Of a stretch of DNA of 11,630 bases, positions 1 through 6,453 are shown one piece after another. The first letter of the stretch is position 1. Every line of letters starts with the position of its first letter. Source of the DNA: Acidobacteriota bacterium (GTDB taxonomy: Bacteria > Acidobacteriota > UBA6911 > JACQSX01); the NCBI GenBank assembly GCA_016199665.1, contig JACQGG010000039.1, forward strand, positions 1 to 11,630, in the 5' to 3' direction. Both the position numbers and the translations under genes were made by a program. The notes below the pieces were generated by a model. The model was not told the origin of the DNA. It searched no databases and saw only the letters and a list, made by a program, of their open reading frames with translations.

Positions 1-167
1 GCATGCTCTCGACTTACGGTGGGGAAATCTTCTAAGAAGTGGTCGAGCGTGTCTCCCTCCTCGAGGTAATCGAGAAGTGTCTGGACTGGAACCCGTGTGC
101 CCGCAAACACAACAGCACCGCTCATGATTTGCTCGGAACGGGTGATGAGGGGCGTGGGAACGGCCAT
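1..167 (-). CDS. DUF433 antitoxin-type protein (5' part, runs off left edge)
   Basis: Reading the minus strand from ATG at 167-165 gives 55 codons that stay open to the window edge. The protein starts MAVPTPLITRSEQI and contains the DUF433 hallmark GTRVPVQTLLDYLEEGDT (about residues 24-41), followed by a FLEDFPTVSREHA helix. DUF433 proteins are small (about 75-100 aa) helix-turn-helix-like proteins, usually the antitoxin partner of a PIN-like DUF5615 toxin encoded just downstream; here that partner would lie beyond the left edge. The start is supported by GAGG six bases before the ATG. A TATACT box lies about 22 bases upstream of the start, but I see no good -35. Family assignment is firm from the motif; antitoxin function is inferred from the family, since no toxin is visible. 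Confidence 0.8.
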   Translation of the reverse strand, partial: MAVPTPLITRSEQIMSGAVVFAGTRVPVQTLLDYLEEGDTLDHFLEDFPTVSREH

Positions 168-323
168 GTCAATCCTCTGTTACAGACCAAGTATAACCCA
201 GAACCACTGAAAGGTGTGGCTCTTTGATTGCGCGGTCGTAGGGTTGGCGGTGCTGAACATAATAATCTGGTCGCGGTTGGCGGACCCCGGTTCGGACCTG
301 TCATTTGTGTCCTCCGAAGAGAG
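168..323. other. Short gap between DUF433 gene and recombinase remnant
   Basis: No coding signal on either strand that I can support. It holds the leader of the DUF433 gene, including the TATACT-like box on the minus strand at 190-195, and the 3' flank of the broken recombinase. Confidence 0.5.
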
Positions 324-1015
324 TTACAGAGAACGGAGCCACTCAAGGAGGTTCTTGTTCTGTTGCCAAGATGGAATCGCACGGACCGGTGAAGCGTCGC
401 TGATTTTCTCCAGCGCGTTTCGCTTCATCTCGAGATTGGCCCTCGCGTAGATCTGAGTCGTTTTGGTATCGACATGACCCAGGAAGTCCCGGATCATCTC
501 AAGGGAGATTCCACTGTGCAACAGGTGCATTCCCTTCGTGTGGCGAAGCATAGGGGGACTCACCGCAGGATTGAGACTTGGACGCTTGCTTCGTGCTTTC
601 CCGGCATGTTTTTGAAGGATGTAGCGGACTCCCGAACGGGATACCGAAGTACGGCCTTCATGGCGGGAAGAAGGTGGATACTTTCCATGTCGGTCACGGC
701 GCGTTCGATACGGCCGTGGTACACAAAGTCCGCAAGCACTTTGACACCAAACACGATATGCCGGCGCCATCCCTCGCCCGGCTTATCCCCCTGCTCATCC
801 ACGCGGCACTCTTCCAGAAAGCGCGCTGCCAGATCCCCGGAAAATTCATCTCCCGATTTGTTCTGGCGTGAAAACTCGATGAAATGTGTCCAGATGGCTC
901 GATACCGATTCCGTGATCTCCGGCTGTAGCCTAACTGCTCAATCTCACCCAGGGCGTTTCCGACAACTCGGTCTAATGCCGGGTTCCCAGAAACTGCACG
1001 ATTCGATTGATCCAT
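324..1015 (-). pseudogene. Tyrosine recombinase/integrase remnant with internal deletion and frame change
   Basis: Two minus-strand frames together give both ends of one XerC/D-like site-specific recombinase. The N-terminal piece starts at ATG 1015-1013 (MDQSNRAV), preceded by GAGGAGG, and reads a core-binding-type helical domain (LGYSRRSRNRYRAIWTHFIE, FLEECRVDEQG, WRRHIVFGVKVLADF) to about base 650. From about 640 the homology moves to another frame: VRYILQKHAGKARSK, MLRHTKGMHLLHSGISL, FLGHVDTKTTQIYARANLEM, ending at 324. The RHT arginine (545-543), the LGH histidine (476-474) and the tyrosine nucleophile (449-447) are present. The first catalytic arginine region, the lysine hairpin and at least a hundred intervening residues are missing, and the family's usual SPHxLRHT reads SPPMLRHT. 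Such a protein should not be active. Relatives are often found as multiple adjacent recombinases in mobile elements. Confidence 0.82.
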
Positions 1016-1157
1016 GATCGACCTCCTCTGAAAAGCGGCGACCCCCATGGCCGCCGAGGAGACGCATCATGAAATCTTATGTGCTGTGATTCAAAAGAAA
1101 TGACTTGAGAGGCAAACACTTACCGAAGCGACTCTACATAACTTTCCGCTGCGCATA

Positions 1158-1191
1158 ATAGATCAAATGTGCTGCAGCACATTTGATCTAT
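1158..1191. repeat. Perfect 34-bp palindrome
   Basis: Two 17-base arms (left arm ATAGATCAAATGTGCTG) are exact reverse complements with no spacer, centred between 1174 and 1175 on a CTGCAG. Pairing stops at 1157/1192 (A opposite A). No T-run follows, so it does not look like an intrinsic terminator. The inner word ATGTGCTG occurs again in direct orientation at 1079-1086 and 1196-1203. It lies about 140 bases upstream of the broken recombinase start, a position that would suit a recombinase binding or crossover site, or an operator; that role is inference. Confidence 0.9.
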
Positions 1192-1411
1192 ACTCATGTG
1201 CTGAACCGGGGCGGCCGAGGCGTCCGCAGCCCGGCCGACGCGCTGTGACAACATAGTTTTTTGCAAATCACTGTGTCAGTTTTTGTGCCACTTTTTCCGT
1301 CATAGTTGATTGTCTTTCATCCTTTCAATCGACTTAGTACCCCAATTCATAAATACGGTAACTTTTGCGAATGGGGCTTGCGAGGCGAGATCCAGGACCG
1401 AGGAGGAGGCG

Positions 1412-1600
1412 ATGTCGGTGCACATCGTCGACGACGAGCTCGTCAAGTTGGCCGCATCGCGGCCGTGCGTCCGCTCCTGGACCAGCTACAGCTTCTTGAT
1501 CGCCTCCATGGCGTCCTTCCAGGCGCCACGGAAGGCAAGGCGATCCGTGAAATCCAGCCTCTTTTAAACATCCGGGACGAGCGAAGGGCTGAATTTAACA
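1412..1600 (+). pseudogene. Possible transposase N-terminal remnant (frameshifted)
   Basis: A strong AGGAGG stands before ATG 1412-1414, which opens MSVHIVDDELVKLAA. After about 1455 the protein-like signal moves to another frame: AAVRPLLDQLQLLDRLHGVL, PGATEGKAIREIQ. The pattern PLLxxLxLLDRLxxxLP resembles the N-terminal region of IS1634/DUF4277-type transposases, but no DDE catalytic region follows and the reading is lost after about 1600. The ribosome-binding site and the codon-like stretch are seen; the transposase identity is a weak family impression. It could also be the start of another decayed gene. Confidence 0.3.
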
Positions 1601-1669
1601 CCGACCGGACCGGAAGGCGGGGCGCAGGCGTTGACGTTTTTGCGGGATTTTCCCATTTTCGGCCTTCTT

Positions 1670-1700
1670 TTGGCAGTCTCCTCTCAGCTCGTGCTATCAT
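1670..1700 (+). promoter_or_regulatory. Putative promoter of the HEPN-MNT module
   Basis: TTGGCA (1670-1675) and TATCAT (1695-1700) are separated by 19 bases. The -10 is preceded by TGC, making an extended -10 (TGnTATCAT) that can offset the long spacer. A start site about seven bases after the -10 would fall at about 1707, only two or three bases before the ATG at 1710. Confidence 0.45.
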
Positions 1701-1709
1701 TCCGGCGCA

Positions 1710-2129
1710 ATGGGAAATCGCTACCTTGACTGGTTCCGTCAAGCGGAGGCGGACCTGAGGCATGCGCGGCATGCATGCGAGAATGGCGACTTCGAGTGGA
1801 GTTGTTTCGCTGCGCAGCAGGCGGCTGAAAAAGCCCTCAAAGCCGTGTTCCAGAGGCTGGGTAAGGATGCATGGGGGCACATGGTGACGGCCCTGCTCGG
1901 GAATTTGGCGTCCGATCTCGCCGTTCCGCATGGCCTGCTGGATCGGGCGCGCATGCTGGACAAGCACTATATCCCGTCACGCTACCCCAACGGATTCGAG
2001 TCGGGGGCGCCTACAGACTTCTACACGCAGGAAGAAGCGCAAGTCGCCATCCGCAACTCGGAGGCAATCATTGAGTTCTGTCGTCATCAGATCCACGGAC
2101 CGGCGGGCCATGGACCGGGCGGTGCATGA
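1710..2129 (+). CDS. HEPN-domain protein (toxin-type partner of a nucleotidyltransferase)
   Basis: 139 aa. HEPN proteins are all-helical; many act as RNases and form the toxin half of HEPN/MNT modules. The N-terminal helices (YLDWFRQAEADLRHARHA; FEWSCFAAQQAAEKALKAVF, about residues 29-48) and the tail YIPSRYPNGF...YTQEEAQVAI match COG2250-type HEPN proteins in order and length. The RX4H motif is visible as R81-MLDK-H86, directly followed by Y87. In well-studied HepT toxins the motif is RX4HXY and the tyrosine is AMPylated by the partner; here the tyrosine sits one place earlier, so that chemistry cannot be assumed. There is no Shine-Dalgarno sequence before the ATG and the predicted promoter ends nine bases upstream, suggesting a leaderless message. 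The end overlaps the next gene by 20 bases, indicating coupled translation. Confidence 0.85.
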   Translation: MGNRYLDWFRQAEADLRHARHACENGDFEWSCFAAQQAAEKALKAVFQRLGKDAWGHMVTALLGNLASDLAVPHGLLDRARMLDKHYIPSRYPNGFESGAPTDFYTQEEAQVAIRNSEAIIEFCRHQIHGPAGHGPGGA

Positions 2130-2430
2130 CTGCGTGCGCCGGCTGAAGCGCCAGCATCCCGAAATCAGCACAGTTATCTGGTTTGGTTCCTGGGTTACGG
2201 GAATTCCCTGTCCCGGCAGCGATGTGGATTTGTGCCTGATCCTGTCCTCTTCGGATTGCCCTTTTCGAGAGCGAATAGCGCGATATCTGCCCGAGCGCTT
2301 TCCCGTGGGAATCGACTTGTTCCCCTATACGGAGGCGGAGCTTGAACGGTTGCGCCGGGACAACCCCGGTTGGCATGCGCAGATCATGTCCGGCAAGGTG
2401 GTCGCTGGCGAATCGGACGCGGAAGCTTGA
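2110..2430 (+). CDS. MNT-type minimal nucleotidyltransferase (antitoxin-type)
   Basis: 106 aa from ATG 2110. It carries the polymerase-beta-fold signature GSX10DXD: G26 S27 in WFGSWVTG, then D38 and D40 in GSDVDLCLIL, with a likely third carboxylate D69 in VGIDLFPY. All three acidic residues are present, so it is probably catalytically competent. In HEPN/MNT pairs the nucleotidyltransferase silences the HEPN partner, in one well-studied case by transferring AMP to it. The start was chosen because homology begins there and it overlaps the HEPN stop; the frame is open further upstream to 1930 but that stretch is a shadow of the HEPN gene. The length is typical of stand-alone MNT domains. The gene order HEPN then MNT, with a short overlap, supports one toxin-antitoxin-like operon. 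Confidence 0.85.
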   Translation: MDRAVHDCVRRLKRQHPEISTVIWFGSWVTGIPCPGSDVDLCLILSSSDCPFRERIARYLPERFPVGIDLFPYTEAELERLRRDNPGWHAQIMSGKVVAGESDAEA

Positions 2431-2450
2431 AAGCGCAAAACAGAAGATAG

Positions 2451-2477
2451 CCGGCGTTGGGGCCGGACAAAACTTTT
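2451..2477 (+). terminator. Weak terminator-like hairpin after the MNT gene
   Basis: CCGGC (2451-2455) pairs with GCCGG (2462-2466) across a six-base loop, followed by ACAAAACTTTT. The stem is short and the T-run is only four bases and displaced, so termination is uncertain. The rest of 2431-2592, between convergent genes, shows only a 10-base direct repeat AACATCGCGG (2515-2524 and 2569-2578). Confidence 0.25.
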
Positions 2478-2592
2478 CAGCGTCCTCTGTTATCCCTGCC
2501 TCAGGAGTCTTTTCAACATCGCGGTTCCGATGATCAGATGCGGGGGAGCCGTTATTGTTCCGGGAAAGAACATCGCGGCGTCTTGCTCTTGA

Positions 2593-3624
2593 TTATTCCG
2601 TATCTTCGCCGGTGGCGGGTGTGTCAAATATGCCGTTTGGAATCGGGGCATTCGCCTGGAAATCGGTGAAGATCTCTTCCCGGCTCTTGTACGTTCCCAG
2701 GAAGGTCTCCACCTTGAAGGGAATCTGTATATCGCCGACCTTCCTGTAGTCCGAATAAACGTTGATCACCTCGGGCTCGCCGGTGAACACCAGCTTCTTG
2801 AGCATCCAGGTTTCAGAGTCGAAGTACGCCTTGTAGGACTCGCGGTCGTTCAGCTTCACCAGCACTCCGGGCATCCCCTCCAGCGGCTCCAGCGGTTTTT
2901 TTTGCACGGCCGGGTCGGACCCCTGCGTAAACAACGCGATTGCGTCCTTTTGCAGCGCCGCCTTCATTTGCAGCGCCCTCGGATTCATGTGGATTCCCTG
3001 AGAGAGGCCTCTGGTAACGGTGACTTGGTTCGCCCTCCTGTTGACGATCCAAAAAGTGTTCTTGGCGAGAGTCTGATAGAAAGTCTGTCCCATCATCGAA
3101 AAGTCTTCACAAATCCTGTCCGGGTAGGCGAGCGTGGTCTTGGCGGAGCCGCGGAGCGTCTCCTGGGGGGTGATTATGGCGACATTGGACAGTACCGTGC
3201 TGGTCTGGACAGGCTTGATCGCATCCAGCCCCCCCTTGGCTGCCAGGGCCTTCTGCCACAACTCTTCGGCGGCCCTGGCGTCGCCCCCGCTGTTGGACTC
3301 TTGATCTCCCGCCACCGTAGATTCCCTTGTCTCCCGGCTCTCCTTGGCGACGGCAGGCTCCTGGTTTCCGATTGACTGATATTGCGCCCGCAGCGGCGGC
3401 GCAAGCGGCAGGATGAACAGCAGCAGGCCCCAAGCCAGCCCTCCAGCGACGCGATCCTTGCGTTTCTGGATCCTCCGCTCCCCCTGAGAATGCAACCGGT
3501 GCAGATCCAGACCGGGTGACCGGCTGACCTCGTGATTCTGCTGACCGCTGTGTGCCAGTGAATCCGCAGATTCCGATAAAAGACGGCAAGGTTCGACGAA
3601 AAGGAAAGGGGTTTTTCTTGTCAT
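2593..3624 (-). CDS. Exported LolA-fold-like protein of unknown function
   Basis: 343 aa from ATG 3624-3622, which has GGAG five bases upstream. A hydrophobic stretch VAGGLAWGLLLFILPLAPPL (residues 59-78) ending in RAQ looks like a signal peptide with a cleavage site after LRA. That leaves an unusually long 58-residue leader; a TTG at 3495-3493 would give a conventional signal peptide with a basic n-region (GERRIQKRKDR) but has no clear ribosome-binding site, so the start is uncertain. The mature part has ELWQKALAAKGGLDAIKPV, then a beta-rich region (SESYKAYF-like segment, ETWMLKKLVFTGEPEVINVY, DIQIPFKVETF) in the style of outer-membrane lipoprotein-sorting (LolA/LppX-like) proteins. It probably acts in the periplasm. 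It follows sdhB by 275 bases on the same strand, but a link with respiration is not shown. No lipobox cysteine is visible. Confidence 0.65.
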   Translation of the reverse strand: MTRKTPFLFVEPCRLLSESADSLAHSGQQNHEVSRSPGLDLHRLHSQGERRIQKRKDRVAGGLAWGLLLFILPLAPPLRAQYQSIGNQEPAVAKESRETRESTVAGDQESNSGGDARAAEELWQKALAAKGGLDAIKPVQTSTVLSNVAIITPQETLRGSAKTTLAYPDRICEDFSMMGQTFYQTLAKNTFWIVNRRANQVTVTRGLSQGIHMNPRALQMKAALQKDAIALFTQGSDPAVQKKPLEPLEGMPGVLVKLNDRESYKAYFDSETWMLKKLVFTGEPEVINVYSDYRKVGDIQIPFKVETFLGTYKSREEIFTDFQANAPIPNGIFDTPATGEDTE

Positions 3625-3899
3625 CTCTTCTCCATAGCGCGATAGATTGGCTCCCATCCGCGATTGTCGCAGAGGCAATCCCTGCGACGTTAAGCCATGC
3701 GACCTGCAACCAAACATCATATCAAACGGTTCACCAGCGGCGGAAATGGAGCTCCCGGGGAGGGGACTCAGGAGGCGCCGTTGACTGCACTGTCTAAAGA
3801 TGCCTGTTTTGTCAAAATGGCGCCGGCTGGCCGTAACGGGCCCGTTTTGCGTCGGTGGGTTCCGACAGACGTCTTGGTACGGATTGCAACGGCCGGGTC
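3625..3899. other. Spacer between sdhB and the exported-protein gene
   Basis: No supported gene. On the minus strand it contains a GTCGG/CCGAC hairpin soon after sdhB (within 3850-3880) without a T-run, a 10-base palindrome ACGGGCCCGT (3835-3844), a TTGACA (3815-3810) with no matching -10, and the hairpin at 3666-3688. I cannot tell whether the downstream gene is read through from sdh or has its own promoter. Confidence 0.45.
3666..3688 (-). promoter_or_regulatory. Hairpin in the leader of the exported-protein gene
   Basis: GTCGCAG (3666-3672) pairs with CTGCGAC (3682-3688); GG/CC inside the loop extends the stem after a one-base bulge. It sits about 42 bases upstream of the start codon on the minus strand. 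There is no T-run in the minus-strand direction. A role in mRNA stability or leader control is possible but unproven. Confidence 0.5.
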
Positions 3900-4649
3900 T
3901 TACTGGCGGCCGGTGAGCTTTTTCAAGAGACGGGTGAGCGGATCGTAAAACTCGTCCACCAGGCGTTCTTTGAGGGGAATAATGGCGTTGTCGGTGATGT
4001 GGATGCTCTCCGGGCAGACTTCGGTGCAGCACTTGGTGATGTTGCATAAACCCAGACCCATCTTTTGTTTCAGCAGTTCGCGGCGGTCGTTGGTATCCAG
4101 GGGATGCATTTCCAACGCCGCATAGCGAACAAACATTCTAGGCCCGGCGAAGTGCCGCTTGTGTTCCGGGTGATCCCGAATCACGTGGCAGACGTTCTGA
4201 CAGAGGAAGCACTCGATGCACTTGTGAAACTCCTGGACACGATCGATGTCCTCCTGCTGCATGCGATAGGTTCCATCGGCCTCTCTGGCCTTTGGTTTGA
4301 ATGCGGGAACCTGCCTTGCCACCTGAAAGTTGAATGAAACGTCTGTGACCAGGTCACGGATCAGGGGGAACGTCTTCATAGGCGCCACCGTGATGGTCTC
4401 CCCAGGCTGAAACAGGTTCATCCGGGTCATGCAGGTGAGACGGGGCCTGCCGTTGACCTCGGCGCTGCAGGAGCCGCATTTGCCAGCCTTGCAGTTCCAG
4501 CGCACCGCGAGATCATTTGCCTGGGTGGCCTGTATCTTATGGATAACGTCGAGCACCACCATCCCGGGTTCCACCGACACGCGAAATTCGCAAAAGTCGC
4601 CGCCCGTGGCGTCGCCGCGCCACAGGCGTATTGTGTAGTCCGAGGCCAT
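3900..4649 (-). CDS. sdhB: Succinate dehydrogenase iron-sulfur subunit
   Basis: 249 aa, full length. SdhB passes electrons from the FAD of SdhA through three Fe-S clusters to quinone at the membrane anchor. The N-terminal ferredoxin domain has the [2Fe-2S] ligands C53, C58, C61 and C73 (CKAGKCGSC...C). The C-terminal domain has C144, C147, C150 and C154 (CIECFLCQNVC) and C202, C208 and C212 (CNITKCCTEVCP), the expected set for [4Fe-4S] and [3Fe-4S] clusters. The segment MFVRYAALEMHPLDTNDRR resembles the mycobacterial Sdh1-type enzyme, whose SdhB is nearly the same length. A clear GGAGGAG lies upstream of the ATG, and only one base separates the sdhA stop from this start, so it is the last gene of sdhC-sdhA-sdhB. 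All cluster ligands are intact. Confidence 0.96.
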   Translation of the reverse strand: MASDYTIRLWRGDATGGDFCEFRVSVEPGMVVLDVIHKIQATQANDLAVRWNCKAGKCGSCSAEVNGRPRLTCMTRMNLFQPGETITVAPMKTFPLIRDLVTDVSFNFQVARQVPAFKPKAREADGTYRMQQEDIDRVQEFHKCIECFLCQNVCHVIRDHPEHKRHFAGPRMFVRYAALEMHPLDTNDRRELLKQKMGLGLCNITKCCTEVCPESIHITDNAIIPLKERLVDEFYDPLTRLLKKLTGRQ

Positions 4650-4650
4650 G

Positions 4651-6453
4651 CTATTGTTTCTCCTCCAGGAGTTGCCTCAGCTCTTCCGGCATCTCCGGCA
4701 GCGGCTCCTGGGCAAGGGTCAGTGAGCCGTTTCTCTCTCGAAGCACCACGTTGACTTTGGCAAATTTGGGATCCGCCTTGGGATAGTCCTCGCGCGTATG
4801 CCCTCCGCGGCTCTCTCTTCTCTCCAAAGCGGACGCGGCGATGCATTCGGAGACGGCCAGCAGCGACTTCAGATCCAGAGCAAGATGCCAGCCGGGATTA
4901 TACTGGCGGTGTCCTTCCACGCGAACTCTTCGGGTTCTTTCCTTCAGCGCGGCGATCTTTTCCTGCGCATTCCGGAGTTCCGCTTCGGTTCGGATGATTC
5001 CAACCAGGGACTGCATGCATTCCTGCAGCTCCTGCTGTACCACGTAGGGGCTCTCTTCGCCGGTGTTCTCAAATGGCCTGAGAGCCTCCTGTGCGATGGC
5101 CTCGACCTGATCCATGCCAACGTTGATTACTCCGGTAAATCCCCGGGCGTATTCAGCGGCGCCCAGGCCGGCACGGCGTCCGAACACCAGCAGATCGGAA
5201 AGGGAATTGCCCCCCAGTCGGTTGGCGCCATGCATGCCTCCGGCTACCTCTCCGGCCGCGAACAACCCCGGGACCGTTGCGGCCGCTGTGTCGGGGTGGA
5301 CCCGGACCCCGCCCATAATGTAATGGCAGGTCGGGCCGACCTCCATCGACTCTTTCGTGATATCCACGTCGGCCAGCTCTTTGAACTGGTGGTACATGGA
5401 CGGAAGCCGGCGCTTGATGTATTCAGCGTCGCGGCGGGAAGCAATGTCCAGGAACACGCCGCCGTGCGGGCTGCCCCGTCCCGCTTTCACCTCGCTGTTT
5501 ATGGCCCGGGCCACCTCGTCACGGGGCAACAGGTCCGGAGTGCGACGCGCGTTCTTCTTGTCGGTGTACCATCGGTCGGCCTCTTCTTCCGTCTCGGCGG
5601 TTTCAGCTTTGAAGAGCTCCGGGATGTACCGGAACATGAAACGTTCGTCCCGAGAGTTCTTCAGCGTTCCGCCATCACCCCGCACACCCTCGGTGACCAG
5701 AATTCCGCGCACCGAAGGGGGCCAGACCATTCCGGTGGGATGAAACTGCACAAACTCCATGTCAATCAGGTCGGCTCCGGCCCAGAGTGCGAGCGAATGG
5801 CCATCGCCGGTGTATTCCCACGAATTGGAGGTGATTTTATACGCCTTTCCGATTCCGCCCGTGGCCAGTACCGCCGCCCGTGTCTTGAAGTTGACGAACT
5901 TGCCCGATTCCCGCCAGTAGCCGAATGCTCCGCAAATGCGATCCCCGTCCTTGAGCAGACGCATGATGGTGCATTCCATGAATACGTCGATTCCCCTGTG
6001 AACGGCGTGCTGCTGCAAGGTTCGAATCATTTCAAGCCCGGTGCGATCTCCCACATGCGCCAGACGGGCATAACGGTGCCCGCCGAAATCGCGCTGCAGA
6101 ATTCGGCCGTCGTCTGTCCTGTCAAAGAGCGCTCCCCACTCTTCAAGCTCCAGCACCCGCGCCGGAGCTTCCTGGGCATGCAACTGGGCCATGCGCCAGT
6201 GGTTGAGGAACTTGCCGCCGCGCATGGTGTCGCGGAAGTGGACTTTCCAATTGTCGTCGGGATAAACATAGCCCAGGGCGGCGGCAATACCCCCTTCTGC
6301 CATCACCGTGTGAGCTTTGCCGAAAAGAGACTTGCAGATCAGAGCTGTTCTCGCGCCCTGCGCCGAGCTTTCAATCGCGGCGCGGATGCCGGCGCCGCCC
6401 GCGCCAATAACGACGACGTCGTATTCATGTGTCTCGTACTTGGGTTCGGCCAT
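4651..6453 (-). CDS. sdhA: Succinate dehydrogenase flavoprotein subunit
   Basis: 600 aa. It oxidises succinate to fumarate with covalently bound FAD on the cytoplasmic side of the membrane. Visible parts are the dinucleotide-binding GAGGAG (residues 17-22), the KAHTVMAEGGIAAAL segment whose H48 aligns with the FAD-linking histidine, FHPTG (237-241), the RDEVAR segment around R311 that supplies the catalytic arginine, CHYIMGG with H377, and HGANRLGGNSL with substrate-contacting R412. The stretches FGKAHTVMAEGG, FRDTMRGGKFLN and LAHVGDRTGLE are those of the mycobacterial Sdh1-like group rather than the E. coli type. The start codon directly abuts the sdhC stop (TAG then ATG), so translation is likely coupled. 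An alternative assignment as fumarate reductase cannot be excluded from sequence alone, but pairing with sucCD in an aerobic-style TCA locus favours the oxidative direction. Confidence 0.96.
   Translation of the reverse strand: MAEPKYETHEYDVVVIGAGGAGIRAAIESSAQGARTALICKSLFGKAHTVMAEGGIAAALGYVYPDDNWKVHFRDTMRGGKFLNHWRMAQLHAQEAPARVLELEEWGALFDRTDDGRILQRDFGGHRYARLAHVGDRTGLEMIRTLQQHAVHRGIDVFMECTIMRLLKDGDRICGAFGYWRESGKFVNFKTRAAVLATGGIGKAYKITSNSWEYTGDGHSLALWAGADLIDMEFVQFHPTGMVWPPSVRGILVTEGVRGDGGTLKNSRDERFMFRYIPELFKAETAETEEEADRWYTDKKNARRTPDLLPRDEVARAINSEVKAGRGSPHGGVFLDIASRRDAEYIKRRLPSMYHQFKELADVDITKESMEVGPTCHYIMGGVRVHPDTAAATVPGLFAAGEVAGGMHGANRLGGNSLSDLLVFGRRAGLGAAEYARGFTGVINVGMDQVEAIAQEALRPFENTGEESPYVVQQELQECMQSLVGIIRTEAELRNAQEKIAALKERTRRVRVEGHRQYNPGWHLALDLKSLLAVSECIAASALERRESRGGHTREDYPKADPKFAKVNVVLRERNGSLTLAQEPLPEMPEELRQLLEEKQ

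Larger units (their letters stand above)
1016..1709. other. 694-bp region without an intact gene
   Basis: It holds the recombinase ribosome-binding site, a perfect 34-bp palindrome (1158-1191) flanked by copies of ATGTGCTG (1079-1086, 1196-1203), two related direct words CTGTGACA (1243-1250) and CTGTGTCA (1271-1278) each followed by a T-run, a weak transposase-like remnant (from 1412), and the promoter of the HEPN gene (1670-1700). No open frame here looks like a complete protein gene. Confidence 0.6.

Noticed and set aside
1158..1191. 34-bp palindrome considered as an intrinsic terminator
   Set aside because: No T-run on either side and no loop; AT-rich arms do not form a typical terminator stem.
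1930..2109. Longer N-terminus for the nucleotidyltransferase
   Set aside because: The upstream 60 codons are a shadow frame of the HEPN gene and contain no family sequence.
3785..3815. Consensus TTGACA on the minus strand as promoter of the exported-protein gene
   Set aside because: No acceptable -10 at 16-18 bases; a TAGACA is only 13 bases away.
3625..4047. Extension of the exported protein upstream to an ATG at 4047
   Set aside because: The extra residues overlap the 3' end of sdhB in another frame, have low-complexity shadow character, and lie before a well-placed ribosome-binding site at the 3624 start.
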